A stretch of DNA of 64,000 nt from Pomphorhynchus laevis (GCA_012934845.2 WNNJ02003193.1:21972-85971), one strand, 5' to 3'. Counted from the first letter of the stretch, positions 35,741 through 48,270 are shown. Notes: generated by a model not told the origin, from the sequence alone. Translations and numbers: made by a program.

Positions 35741-36883
35741 ATGAACACGGATAGTCAATCATTTGATTTAGTTAGCGGTAAGCTATCTGGTTTCATCGAT
35801 CATTCGTCGTTAGACGTCCTTCGAACAGAGATACTAAATCGTAAGCGTACACTTCGCGCTGACCATCAAATAAACAGCAAACCATTTATAAAGAAGGGTT
35901 CTTCAGCCAAACGCTTTTCAAGCAAGAAATCAACGAAATCAGCAAAGTTTGACACCTCACGAGCTGATGAGGAATATGAGCGCAGCCGTCAATGTTTGCT
36001 AAATAAAGCTGCCCTGTATGATAAGTTATCGGCTGTAGATGCCACGCCACTTGCTGATGAAGATAACCCCTTCCTAGTCGATTTTGAGAAGAAGCACTTT
36101 TCCAACATTAAAAATGCAGTTTTCTCGAAATCCGGAGAAACTGTAGAATTTGTCGACAAGTTTGGAAGAACACGACATTGTGAACGTAAAAGTTTAGCTG
36201 AATTTCAAGGTCTAAGCGCGCCAAACATTTACAATGACGAAAAGAAGTCAATTTTTGCCAATAAATCGACTGATCAAACGAATAATCCTGATCACGATGC
36301 TTCGTTGGAATTTTGCAATGATCAGTATAGAGAGAAGCTACGTGCAAAGTGGGCAGATGATCTTGAGCTGATATCAAATTCTGCTGACGTTCACTACGAA
36401 CATATACGATTCAACGAGGTTCGCAATCTTGGCACATCATATTTTGCGTTTAGTCGAGATCCAGTGGAGCGATCAAAACAATTAAAACGGTTCAAAGACA
36501 TGCGCAAAGATACATTACTAGCACAAGAACGCATTGTTGTCGAAAATTTGCAGCGACAAAGTCAACTTAATGAACGTCTTAGACGTGTTCGTCAGAATCG
36601 TGGCATATCGGCAGCTATTCCAAATAACGATGATGATATACCGCTGTTAATAGCCGACCTTTTAAATGCAGTTGAAGAAATTGTAAAGCTCAGAAGCGAA
36701 ATTGATCACCAAATAAGCGAGGCACAGAAAGCTGCCGCTAAGACAGAAAGGAGTATTTACTATCGAGCAGATGACAGCAGTTATAATAGTAGACAACATT
36801 CCGTTAATAATAATTTTCTTAAATGTATTGAAGACTCGCGTAAATTACGCGAGCCAGAATTTGCTCCATGTTATAAAAATTGA
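35741..36883 (+). CDS. CCDC174: CCDC174 family protein
   Basis: 380 aa, single exon, ATG shortly after a 3' splice site. CCDC174 is a nuclear protein linked to RNA processing and the exon-junction machinery (family knowledge). Landmarks: an N-terminal Ser/Lys-rich part; LLNKAALYDKLSA (86-98), the conserved KLYEKM-like block; a FLVDFEKK segment (111-118); FVDKFGRTRHCERKSL (137-152), the family's YVDSLGRSRRC block; KLRAKWADD (199-207); and HIRFNEVRNLGTSYFAFSRD (221-240), the diagnostic RFDEVRDHGVGYYAF motif. Residues 240-290 are a basic coiled coil. The C-terminal third is little conserved. Shorter than the human protein. The stop is followed about 30 bases later by the next gene, with no polyadenylation signal between. 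Confidence 0.88.
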   Translation: MNTDSQSFDLVSGKLSGFIDHSSLDVLRTEILNRKRTLRADHQINSKPFIKKGSSAKRFSSKKSTKSAKFDTSRADEEYERSRQCLLNKAALYDKLSAVDATPLADEDNPFLVDFEKKHFSNIKNAVFSKSGETVEFVDKFGRTRHCERKSLAEFQGLSAPNIYNDEKKSIFANKSTDQTNNPDHDASLEFCNDQYREKLRAKWADDLELISNSADVHYEHIRFNEVRNLGTSYFAFSRDPVERSKQLKRFKDMRKDTLLAQERIVVENLQRQSQLNERLRRVRQNRGISAAIPNNDDDIPLLIADLLNAVEEIVKLRSEIDHQISEAQKAAAKTERSIYYRADDSSYNSRQHSVNNNFLKCIEDSRKLREPEFAPCYKN

Positions 36884-36915
36884 TATTTTGTAATTTATTT
36901 TGAGATTGTAATTAC

Positions 36916-37428
36916 ATGCGATGGCTGATATTCAACACGCTGGCATCAGGATATCTTATGGGTTGCGGAGATATTATTCAGCAATATATAGAGAAATCTC
37001 GTGATAAGGAGCGTACATGTAACATGGCCTTGGTTGGTTTACTAGAAGGTCCTGCACTCCACTACTGGTATCAATCATTAGATTGCCTAAAATGCTCAAT
37101 TTTTAAAAAGATCCTCCTTGATCAGACGATTGCTTCTCCATGCATAAATATTTTCTTTCTCAGTACAATATCCATGCTTGAAAACAACGGTCGAACAGAT
37201 CATATCAAGAACGATTTATACAATAAGTTGCACAAGCTTTATATTGCAGATTGTTGTTTTTGGCCAGCTCTACAGTACTTTAATTTCCGTTATATACCTA
37301 AACAATTTCGTGTTTTGTATGTGTGTGGATTAACAATTGTATGGGATACTATATTATCTAGATTAAAATTTAACGACTATTTATCTTCCTCGCATTTATT
37401 GTATTCTAAATTTGATGTTGCTATCTAA
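36916..37428 (+). CDS. MPV17L2: MPV17/PMP22 family protein, MPV17L2-like
   Basis: 170 aa membrane protein; MPV17L2 acts in the mitochondrial inner membrane and supports mitoribosome assembly (family knowledge). Landmarks: FNTLASGYLMGCGDIIQQ (6-23), the N-terminal TLSxGxLMxxGDxIQQ block; LEGPALHYWYQSLD (43-56); LLDQTIASPCIN (67-78); and the signature ADCCFWPALQYFNF (111-124), IPKQFRVLYV and WDTILSRLK (143-151). Slightly shorter than vertebrate relatives, which have a longer N-terminus. The ATG is 33 bases beyond the CCDC174 stop. A T-rich stretch ending TTTTGAG just before the ATG could serve as a trans-splice acceptor. No clear AATAAA in the first 100 bases after the stop. Confidence 0.88.
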   Translation: MRWLIFNTLASGYLMGCGDIIQQYIEKSRDKERTCNMALVGLLEGPALHYWYQSLDCLKCSIFKKILLDQTIASPCINIFFLSTISMLENNGRTDHIKNDLYNKLHKLYIADCCFWPALQYFNFRYIPKQFRVLYVCGLTIVWDTILSRLKFNDYLSSSHLLYSKFDVAI

Positions 37429-37924
37429 TAGATTTGGATACTCTTAAGAATATCTTGATCACCTGAAGTTAAACAAACATAAGATTTATTAAAAAAGTTA
37501 TCATCGTAATTTTCATATATAAATTTTTGGCTTCGGTTATCATTTATAAAGCCAAAATTGTGGTCAACATAATATTGTTAAACGTATATTGTTAATCCGT
37601 TGTTATTTAATAACTTATTAATAACTACATTCTTTGAGTAAAGAATCTATTGTTAAAATTAGTAGTCATGGTCCGTAAATTACTAAATTTACGGACATCA
37701 TGAGTAATCTAATAGCTCTTTAAATTGACAGAAGTACAAGTTTATATTATCCTTACCTTCATGATCCGTAATCAATAGATAGAAAAAGTCTGGACTTATG
37801 CGATAATTCCAAACTTGTTGTTGAAGGCGATTTTAGATGTAATGAGTTATCAGTAATTAAATACTGTATTTCCAAGAAAATTATTGTCCTTGTCTGATTG
37901 AGTCGAAACTGGAATTTCAAACAA

Positions 37925-38150
37925 TAATCAACAGTTAATCTTCTTTTCCTTCAGCGTTTGTTCCGCTTCGTTACGGATTCTGCCTAAAACGTGGCCGTAA
38001 CATTGTAGTCGCCTCTCGGGAAGTTCATCGAGACAGCATTTCATAATGTTGATGCGACGGTTCTTTTACGGCTGGCTTGTCACGAAGTCTATCGCCAACC
38101 ATTCTCCTTTCTCAGCACGGGCTTGAGCCAGCCATGACAGAGTTCATAAT
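37925..38150 (-). repeat. Repeated 200-260 bp element, copy 1
   Basis: Shares with 40050-40320 the blocks GCGTTTGTTCCGCTTCGTTACG, here marked by position 37953-37974, GATGCGACG, GGCTTG(T/C)C ACGAAGTCTATCGCC and CTCAGCACGGGCTTG. More diverged than copy 2. Confidence 0.75.
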
Positions 38151-39576
38151 GCACAGTTAATGAACACTATAATATCAGTGAAAGCCATCGGTATTTGATG
38201 CTGAAAAATCACAGATTAATAGATTTTTATTATTTATCGAAATGATTTATTCAAAATGCTGTCACTTAATATATAACAGTCAGTAATCCACTTCACAACT
38301 TGTAACATACACGGTTGGTTTTATAATCTCTCACAATTTTCAAAAGCTACAATTTCTACGTTACAAAATTTGATGCAGTGGTTAAGAAGGTAATTAGCAT
38401 GCGAAACTACTTCACTTGTATCGGCTAACTCTATCCTATATTTCGTTATTTGTCATTTAAATAAAATCTATAGTTGGAGCTAGAAATTTTACAGGTGAAC
38501 CCTCATTATGGGGTGGTATAGTTGTTTTGAATATATTATGTCATTTTGTAATTGTCAAATTCTTATTCGTATTATTCATGAGACAATGGCTGAGATATAA
38601 TATCAAATAATTTAAATTTTTATAAGAAAATTCCAGATGATAAAATTAAAAATTAATTTAAAAATTAAACTATATTAACCGGACTTGCCATTTATTAGTG
38701 ATAATTTTCTTAATTTTCGATTTAAGAAATTTGTTTATAGACTAATATTTCTAGACTTTCTAGACGGATAAGAATTTTTAGCCCTAAATTACCTCACACG
38801 GTACTATTTATATTTGTTTTTTACTTTTGTGGGTGTATATAACTATTGTTTAAAATTAACTTGACGGAGCCTGCTGCAATCATGCACTGTTTACCGATCC
38901 GTTGCATACTTAACAACATCATAAATTTTCATAAAAACAAGCAGTTAAATAATATCACGAGAAGATTACCTTATCTAGTTAACAGCACAAGCAGTTGTGT
39001 AAAAGGCAAATATATTTCCAATGTTGCGTTAGTACACAGTTCACATACATTATTGCACTTCTGATAATGCAGATTATAAGGGATTTCACGAGTAAAAGTG
39101 GGCTGGAAATTAGGGATTCAGTCCATTATAAGCAATCTACAACCTCAGGGAACTATAGGCAAATTAAACATTTTATTATAATTTCATCTGATAATTAAGA
39201 TTGTATATAAATTATATAAAATATAAAATATTATAAAAATATTATTTATAACATATTTGTATTTTTTATGTCTAGATTAAAAGACTATGAAAGGACCGTA
39301 TAAGAGTAATTGTCTCATAAAGGAAAATTATGTATTATCGATAGAATAAAACGATGACTGTTCTTTCGTTTTAAATGTAGCTTGGTTTATTCCAGGTGAA
39401 TATATTGTGTTTCAATATTTTTGACAGAGATTATATTATAAACTCAATTTTACTGCCTTCTCACTGTCAATAATATTTAAAAACAATATATTTACCTGGA
39501 ATAAATTATATCCAAAACATAGGAACAGCCATGGGTATTCCATTGACATCGACGCATACTACAATCTACATGGATG

Positions 39577-39604
39577 ATTAGCGGAAATACACATTTCCGC
39601 TAAT
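39577..39604. repeat. Perfect 12-bp hairpin
   Basis: 39577-39588 pairs with 39593-39604 around the loop ACAC. Confidence 0.8.
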
Positions 39605-39839
39605 TATTTTAAATTTATTTTTAATATTATTGTGTTGATTTATATATTTTACCATTTTCTGTTTGATGTTACTTTTATAGTAACCTAGTTTAAAATATGG
39701 CTAAATTAAATTATCAAAATGATTTTAAAAACAGTCAATGTCATTTTAATATGACATCTTTAATATATAAATTAATAAAAGTTTTAATTTAATTTAATGT
39801 TAATTTAATTTAATGTTTTTAAGGATTAAAGGTAATTGA

Positions 39840-40045
39840 ATCAAAATAAATAAATGAATAAGTCAAATTTTAATAAATAATAAATAACAAATAAATTAAA
39901 TTAAATTTTTGATAATAAATAACTTTTCATATAACTTTTATCAAGTTAAAATTCAAAATTGAAATTTAAAGTAAAAGTTAAGATCTATGACCTGACTAAT
40001 AAATAACAGACGATGTATCAAAATAAGGATTAGAGGTCATCTAAT
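39840..40045 (+). repeat. Dispersed structured repeat, copy 4 (truncated)
   Basis: The A/T-rich 5' part, the GACTAATAAATAACAGACGA block and AATAAGGATTAGAGGTCATC are present. The copy stops there, at the edge of the repeated element at 40050. Confidence 0.7.
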
Positions 40046-40049
40046 CTTT

Positions 40050-40320
40050 AGGAACTGAAATCTTCTTCTTTTTTAGCGTTTGTTCCGCTTCGTTACGAAG
40101 TACGCTTTTTCCACTGTCAAGCCAATGGGCGTTATTGATTGTTGATGTTTGTTTGTACGAAGAACGCGGCCGTACCATCGTAGTCACTAATTCGCGAAGT
40201 TCATTCAGACACCATTTCGTACTGTTGATGCGACGATTTTGTTTTACGACTGGCTTGCCACGAAGTCTATCGCCCACCCTCCTTATTTCTCAGCACGGGC
40301 TTGGGACCGGCCATGGCGGA
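40050..40320 (-). repeat. Repeated 200-260 bp element, copy 2, with open frame
   Basis: On the minus strand 40277-40041 is open for 78 codons, with the block NRRINSTKWCLNELRELVTT followed by MVRPR. Similar text precedes the endonuclease in some RTE-like LINEs, as remembered and not checked, so this may be the 5' part of a LINE. Confidence 0.5.
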
Positions 40321-40479
40321 AATATAGTTTATATAGTTTATTAAAAATATAGTTGACTGAATATAGTTTACTGAAATATAGTTTATAAAAAATTATATTT
40401 TGTTAAATTATTTAAAATAATTATTTTTATTTTAAATTAAATTAAAATAATGCAAAATAAAAATTAAATAATTAAATAA

Positions 40480-40890
40480 TAAATAATTACAAATAATTTA
40501 AATTTAAAATAAAGGTTAATATTTATAGATTGACTTATGAATAATAGACGATGTATCAGAATAAGAATAAAAGGTAATTAAATCAAAATATATAAATCAA
40601 TAAATCAAAATTTAATAATTAGATAATAAATAATTATAAATAATTTTTATATAAGATTTCATATAACTTTTATCAAGTTAAAATTTAAAATTGAAATTTA
40701 AAGTTAAAGCCAAGAAATATGAATTGACTAATAGATAACAGACGTCGTAACATAATAAGGATTAAAGGTCATTAGGAGTAACTGCTATGTTATCAGGTTT
40801 CGGCCTCTATTCCTCAACCCAATATAGCAGCGGGATCAGATACATGCTGATGACGTATTTTCTTTGATGAAATTTGATTATATAGAATCT
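40480..40890 (+). repeat. Dispersed structured repeat, copy 5 (full core)
   Basis: Core 40740-40885: AAGGATTAAAGGTCATTAGG, then AACTGCTATGTTATCAGG, TTTCGGCCTCTATTCCTCAA, CCCAATATAGCAGCGG, and the end block CTGATGACGTATTTT plus GATGAAATTTGATTAT. CTGCTAT and ATAGCAG are exact complements. Confidence 0.82.
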
Positions 40891-41199
40891 TATTTTATCT
40901 TGTGTAAGTATAGTCACAATATGATATACGAACGTGGCCTAAAGCTCAAACAAGCACCACCGTCGGCGATACAATTGAATGAATTTTAAATAATCAAAAT
41001 TTACGGACTTAATAGAAAACAAATATGAAAATAGAATATGTAATGAATACAAGATGCTTGTTGTAAAGTATGCACGTATATATTCACCACTGAAAGTTAT
41101 CAACAAAAAATCAATGAAAGTCAGAGGATTGGATAAAACAAGTTGGTAAGTTGGAATATTCCTGATTGAAATCTCAATAATTCGACGACAATCTTTCAT

Positions 41200-44100
41200 C
41201 AGACAATGCAAGTTGGTGGTATATTTAATAATGACAACTTTGTGCTGCAGGAGGAAATACACCCGATAAAAAAAGATCGGAAATTTAATAGTAATCACAA
41301 TACTACTCCTGTAGCACCGAACCAGATGTATAACACATTACCAAGAAAATTTATTGAAAATTTCAAGAGCATAATCGTTTTTGTTAATAATGATCCGTTA
41401 TTGATAAAGAATTATTGGAGCTGGATCAAAGAAAGGATGAAATTTTATTTGATATTTCGCTTTATTTTAACGTTAATCTGCTGGAAAACTCGCTTGTACA
41501 AGCCGATTCAGGCTTCGGTGAAAATTACGAATTTAAAGCGTGACCTAAACGTGGAAAATTTGATGGCTCTTGAAAAAATATACTTGATCAAAAACATTTT
41601 CCTTATAACGGGTGAAAGGGTCAACTCTTTATCAATTGAATTCTCAAACACATCAGGAGATAATGCATTGTTAATGGCTAACTCAACTTGCAACCCCTTT
41701 ATGGGTTGCAATTTGGAAATTGAACATGTTTTTTCCACAATTTAACACGCCATTGCAACCGGTGTCACAGGTGCGGCCACTGGGGGTCCAGCTGCAAACT
41801 TAAACAGATATGTGGCATATGCGATTCAAAAGACAATGTTTACGGATTCGACTCAGGCCTGGAATCTCCAAATTGCTGTAGCTGCTGGCTTAGCCACCCC
41901 ACATGGTCCCGGAGATATAACAAATTCAAAGAATATCAACAGCGGCACGTGTTAATTGCAGGGGTAAAATATCATCATTGAAAGATGCGGCCGCTCTGTC
42001 TTCACAGTCGCACCTGTCTTCACAAGTGCGGATGTGATTCAGCGTATCGAAGCAAAGTACTGAGAAAATCTTAGACAAATGGAGGGCATGATTACCAAGC
42101 TGGTGGAGGCCTAGGTGATCCCTCTTTTCCCAACTCCGGCGATCGACTCAAAATCATCAAGCAAGAGATATCCATCATCTAATGATACTGTCCCCGCTTA
42201 GGTTATCGAAGAAGGGCAATAAATAGTGATTAATAAACAATGCCTTGGCATATGATGTAATTTTCTTCAGCAAGGATCGGCTAAGTTGTCCCTCTGTTGA
42301 GGCTAGAGGAAGAACGACCTTCTCTCATCTGGGTCCAATTAGGTGGTTTAGCTCCCCATCCTGGTCACACCTACACAATGGTTGGTAGTTTCGAACTGTT
42401 TTAACTTAATATCATTCAGTAGAACTCGGGAGGTGCTTCTGCTCTTAGCCTTCTATTAGGTCGAGACGCCGATATTATTGTCTTTCAGGAGACTAGATAT
42501 ATCCGGACCTCAGAACATTACTCAATTTTTACCAAAGCACATAACTACCAACTTCACTCCGTGTATAACCCCTCCTCACTCCTCTTCATCTCAAGGTATT
42601 CTAACCTTAATTAAGAGTAACTTAAGATCTTCCATCTTATTGAATTATTCTTGCCCTGTCTTATTTAGCGATAACTTTTTGTAGGAACTGTAAATGCATC
42701 AGCATATTCAATATATATCGTATATTGGGTAGCGGCTATGACATGGTACTTGATGACTTCACCGACAGAACTGGTTATTCGATTAATGCATCACTCTGCA
42801 GAACAAGGAATAAATATCTTATTCACAAACCACCGTTCCCCAACCTTTATTGCACAAAAACAAATTCTCTCCTCGATGTGATAAGTGGCTGTTAAAGCAA
42901 TTTTGTATTGAGCAGTCGCGCCAACAGTTGTCCACATCGCTCGACCTACTCCGTTGTCGTCTAGAGAAAGATACGTTGCTGATGAGGTTCCACTTTTATC
43001 CAATTAGAGTGACATTCTTCCATGCAGCTATCCGACTTTCTTGTTGTAGGAAATGCGAGTCTGACCCGATTAAATTCATACCTCACATCGCAATCTACCG
43101 CAATACTTTCGACCACCTATAAAGGTCGACTATTTAATTTCACTCCGACAAAACTCAAGGTCATTGCAAAAATGCTACAGCTTCCCAATCTCTCTGTTCC
43201 CTTCAGACAGGCCCACTTAAAAGAATACTGAAGCTCTAGATATAGACTTCAGCTGGGTGGGGATAAGGTTAGCATTGCTCGTCTTAATTCGTCTCAGTCT
43301 TCCCTTTGGAATATATTCAAGAAGGAGAAGTTTGTTTGCTGAAAGGAGAGGACATCGGCCTGGATCGGTAGAATAGGCCTTGATAAAGTTTAGGAGAAGT
43401 CACTATCCTTATGCAATTATGGAGCCTCTCAATATCCCCACTCAATCCCATCTTGGGGTGACAACAGGAGTAGGGACAAATCTGTTCAGATATCATGAAT
43501 TCCTGGAGGTCACTTCCGGGTACCTCATAAACCCAGGCGCTACTTTCCACTCGTGTATGTCAGCTTTTGACAGGCAGTCAGAGAAAGTATATCGCCATCA
43601 CAATGCTTTTAGCTACTTCCTCTAATATAGTCAGCATAAACATCAGCCAAAGGGTATTTTAAGCAAAGAAAAAATTATTTACAAATCCTAAAGATCTGCG
43701 GCCCGTTTTTATTCAAAACTCCATCATCTCCATCTACGAAAAAGCGCTTGCTCATAGAATCCGCGCCTATCTATTTAGGCATAATTTAATCCCGCCAGGT
43801 TTTTATGGGTTTGAAAAGTCACTCGGTTCATTCAGCAATTAGTGAAGTGCATCGGTTTTGCCAATATAACAGTCGACAGCTTAATGTGACTGTTGTTTTT
43901 GACTTTTTGCTGCATTTGACAGTGCCTCCATTCCTTTTGCTATCTCTTCTCTCAGGTCCCTCGGATTGCCTGCGAGTATTGTTAACAGCGTGAAGATTTT
44001 GCTTTTTTACTAAGCGGTTCCTTTATGAATACGACCTGGATGTACGTCAGTTTTATCCTATTACGGGTGTGCATCAAGGCTCCCCGCTTTCTCTTATTGT

Positions 44101-44730
44101 ATACCTTGCTGTCCTCATTGTACTTTTCAAACATTCGAAACGCGATTATCATCTAGTGGTATACGCCGATAATACAACATCCATGTTTTCTGGTCGCAGG
44201 TGCAAAGATGTGTTCTCGGACACCAGCCGCTTCTTTTTAAGATTAAAAGAACAGCTACCCCTTTCCAAACTATTTTCTCAACTCCTCCAAATCGCAGGTT
44301 GTCGTCTTTAACGGCTCTTTAATGGCAGAAAAACATAAGGAGACTAGCAATATCTTCTCTATCTTTCATTTTTAACAATCAACCCTTTCCAACCTTCACA
44401 CATCGAGTAAGATATCTGGGGTTTACCATTCTGTTTAAATGGTCTGCAGGATCAGACTTGAATGGGTTCAAGAGAGTTAGATGAAGAGAGCTAGATGTGC
44501 CCTGAGACGGAACCAGCATCTATCATTAAGACGGAGTGCTCAGATGCGCATCCGGAGTACCTAGTCAATCTCGGGGCTAGTTTTCTTTTCAATAGATCGC
44601 TCCCAGAGCAAAGATTAAGGTTTATAATGTTCCTTACGTCGAAATTATCGACTATGGTACACCTCGATTGGATGGAAGGCGGTACGTCGATGTATGGTGG
44701 TGGGTTCTGATGTTTTTGTTATGTTATTAG
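41200..44730 (+). mobile_element. Jockey-like LINE, decayed, ORF1 to RT
   Basis: ORF1 is open at 41206-41745 and continues as CHRCGHWGSSC, ICGICDSKDN and CCSCWLSHPTWSRR (about 41755-41920), three zinc knuckles with the HPTWSRR tail of Jockey-group gag. Endonuclease text begins near 42430, with ADIIVFQETRYIR as the QET block. RT text follows: LRPVFIQNSIISIYEKAL (about 43700), AAFDSAS (motif A), GCASRLP/VHQGSPLS (motif B) and VVYADNTTSMF (YADN in place of YADD). The end near 44480-44720 carries RARCALRRNQHLSL. Many stops and shifts; clearly old. Confidence 0.78.
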
Positions 44731-47700
44731 CTGAATGTTATTTTTGTAGTAAAAGAATCCTTATTATTGAAAGTTATAAAAGTGTACAAATAGGATTCCA
44801 CTACGAAATTCATGGTAATAATAATTGCATCACGCGGAACATTATTAACTTGGGAGAATACAAATAATGCAATGTTCAATACCTCGGCCAGACTCAGCGA
44901 TTGTTGAGTGAAAGGCTAACGAACAGACGTGTAGATGTTAAGAGATTATTAAAACAAACATAAACTCAACGAGAATCAACAAAGCAAATCACATAATACA
45001 GATTACTGGCATGGGGGGGGCTCAGATCCCCCATGACCTGAGGCCATAGAAGAAAAAGAGTTGGAAGACTGATGAGCTGCTGTTCGACTTGACTTACTAT
45101 TGTTATATCTGATCTTGTTTGTTGCATGTTATCATGTTTTTTTGTGTAGTTAAGAAAGTCTTTATTTATTATTTATTAGATTACTGGCACGTGAAAAACG
45201 TGAGGGGAATGACATATATATAACATACGGTAATTGCTAGTAATCTGGACGACTACACAACCAGATTAAAAGCTGAAAAAAAAATAAATATAGGGCACGT
45301 CAATTACAAACATATCAAAATTCGGGATTAAATAGAAAGATAATGTATAACAACCATAAAAATTACGACTAAACAACACAAGAATTCTTTTGTAAAAATA
45401 AAGAAAAATACATGTGCTTTTGCATAAATTCAGCGACATTATTTGAAATATAAGCAAAATGTCGAATAATGCATAGCCGTAAATTGTACTTTCTTCCACC
45501 AGTTTAAAAGCTAAATAGAAGTATATATGTGCAAATTGTAAGTTCTTTTATTTTTAGAACAAAAATAGGCAGTTACAATTCTTGGTTAAAAAATAAAAGA
45601 ACTATCAATTTGCTGAAGAAGGTGATCTGGCACCAAAGCATACGATAAGAAATATTTGTTCTTGAAATGTTGTCATAAAACCCTAACAATTATATAATAG
45701 AGTTTCAGAGAGGATCACAACCGGCAGTTCTCTCAAAATTCAATATATATAACATTATATATATTACAACATAATAATATTATAAATGTTAAAAATACAT
45801 AATTGTGACGTTTCTTCGGTCGCATATATTGCAATATATTAATTATAATGTCCAACTACAACCATTTCTTTCTATGACGAATTGTAAAATTCTTTTGTTA
45901 AATGATTTTATATATTCACCGTTTTCTTGCATTTCTTATAAGAAATTGATGAAACATGTATTTTACAGATATAATTTTAATCATTCTATTAAGGGTTCAA
46001 CTGTGCATATTCAATAGAAGATAGTATTTATAGACAATTGAGCAAAAGTGTCATAAATGATGCAATGCGGCGGAATTAGTAATCATCAATTATTAATCAG
46101 CATTCAGGTAAAATCTTTATTATCACTAATCTTAGTTTTATTGAGAATTATGCAATAAAATGTTTTACATAGGATTTGACAATTAACGAGCCTTAATTAT
46201 TCAAGTATATCATACAACTCAAATATATAACATATAGTTTATGATGGCTCCATTAGATATATTTTAAATTCTCAAATCATATCATAAGATGAATTCGGAA
46301 CCGCTATAATGTGAGATCGACGAGACGTATGCCTGATAACACAGAAGTTTCTTCTTATTCTTATTTTCATCCTAGCACACCCGGTATATTTTTATCAAGC
46401 ATTCAAACCTGGCTTACTTGGACACATTGAGGATACAAAATTAAGAGATGCAATAACATTCCTGTTTTTATTTGAAAATACTTTGTATAGAAGCGTCACG
46501 CCGTGTTAAATCATACGTGCATTTTAGTAATTGATGTATTATAATTGAACATAGGGATTGTTCAATTAGGGATTGAACAAAGAGATTGAACATATCTATC
46601 TACAAATATTTAGTATTTTCATTGACAACAACTCTAATAAAAGGGAAAATATTTTTATTTGAAGGTTTACAATTACCTAGTAAATCATATGTATTAAAAT
46701 AACGTTGTTGCGGTACAAGATCGTAATGTCATATTCCTGCTAAGGACAGGAAATATGGCTAAGTTTTGAAGCGTATATCGATATACTTATAAAACAGTAA
46801 TTTTTATAATTATAAAAGTTAGAATTTGCATGACATGTTTAATATGCGAATAAATATACAAAATTTTAAATAATATATCGTTTATTATATCGTTTTAAAT
46901 ATCTTGAACTGGTTCAGTTAAATACAGAATAAAGAATTTATTTAAAATTCTTTATCTTTGATCTATATTCAAAGTACAAACAAATTGATCTATTTGCTTG
47001 GAAATGCATCGAACAAGAGCAATATAATTTAAAATGTAATAAAAACATTTACTATATCGACGATGTGTTTAATTTCATTTCCTAGCGATAGTTCGTTCTA
47101 CAAATGAATTAGACGACATATTTATATAGTATACTCAAGTTTATAAGGTAATCCGATAAACCCAAAATCGGATAATCATAATTCTATATACGGAGTCATT
47201 TATAATAAACTAGGCGATGTTAAGATATGTCTACTAAAAGTACACAAATATTGTCAACAATTTTTCCGGAGCACAACCGTTTCAACAATAGAGATAGTAC
47301 CAATCACTTCCATAAATAAATTTACAACTGAGCAGCATCCTTCAATTTAAAATTGGTCAATACATTTTATTTAATATATAAATAAAATATTATATAATAT
47401 CAACATAACATATTTTAGATACAAAAAATATCAAACAAGATAAATTGATTAGGTCATTAAAGTGAGTTTTGAAAAATCCACTTTAATCATTTATTGCTTA
47501 ATAGAATAACATATTTTTTAGTTTTAAATCGCTTCAAATAAAATTATTTTCTATAACATTTAGTTTAGAATAATAAATGAATTAACCATAATATATTCGT
47601 GTAAATTGCCATGCTTGATTACCATGTTAAATAGTGACAAAATTCATGAAATCATTGGTTTATGACGTTTCAGCTCTTTGCCGAAATTCCGTACATTTGA

Positions 47701-48065
47701 CACATTAAATTAGTGTCAAAAATTAGCAAAAAAAAACAAATAACTTTATAAAAGCAATATAAAACATAAATAATAATTTATAATATATAATTATAATTTG
47801 TAAACATAAATGCTTATAGTTATTTAAAGATCTTTGTAATCTATTAATAGAGTAAAATGTAAATTCAAATAAATTTATAAAAATTATATTATCAATAATC
47901 ATATTGGTTATTAATTAATAAAATGCATTCGTTAGAATCTTTATTGGCAATAATATTTTAAATGTTATCCAGTATTTCATCACGTATTTATCTTAATTAA
48001 GTAAATTGAAAAATACTAAAATTTAAGTGAACAATTTTAAAATGTAATAAATAATTTTGGTAAAA

Positions 48066-48270
48066 TTACTTCAAATTATTGTTCAATTATCAGTCAAAGT
48101 AAATGACCACATGTCAAATGTAAATTATTTTTGGTTTTTTATAAGCTCTTACTTAATTTATACAACTAAATAAATTCTCTAGAAATTAAGTTTGTTCTAT
48201 AATTTGTAAAATCAAACTTTCCAATCAAAATTTTATTAGTTTAAAAGATTAATCTTAATATTAATTATTA
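48066..48270 (+). repeat. About 200-bp direct repeat, copy 1
   Basis: TTACTTCAAATTATTGTTCAA onward matches 48769-48955 with substitutions and one internal deletion of about 20 bases in the second copy. Confidence 0.8.

Larger units (their letters stand above)
37429..41199. other. AT-rich intergenic region with repeats
   Basis: Contains hairpins at 37671-37696 and 39577-39604, a repeated G+C-richer element (37925-38150 and 40050-40320), a block shared with 29800 and 52920 (39590-39730) and two copies of the dispersed structured repeat. A short open stretch at 38882-39064 has the look of a mitochondrial presequence but no further support. No gene is called. Confidence 0.5.

Noticed and set aside
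38846-39198. Two overlapping short frames, one like a mitochondrial presequence
   Set aside because: No downstream exon, homologous block or polyadenylation signal could be linked to them.
40840-40885. Hammerhead-like core in the dispersed repeat (CTGATGA ... GAAA)
   Set aside because: The bases between the two boxes cannot form stem II, and other copies have CTAATGA, which breaks the core.
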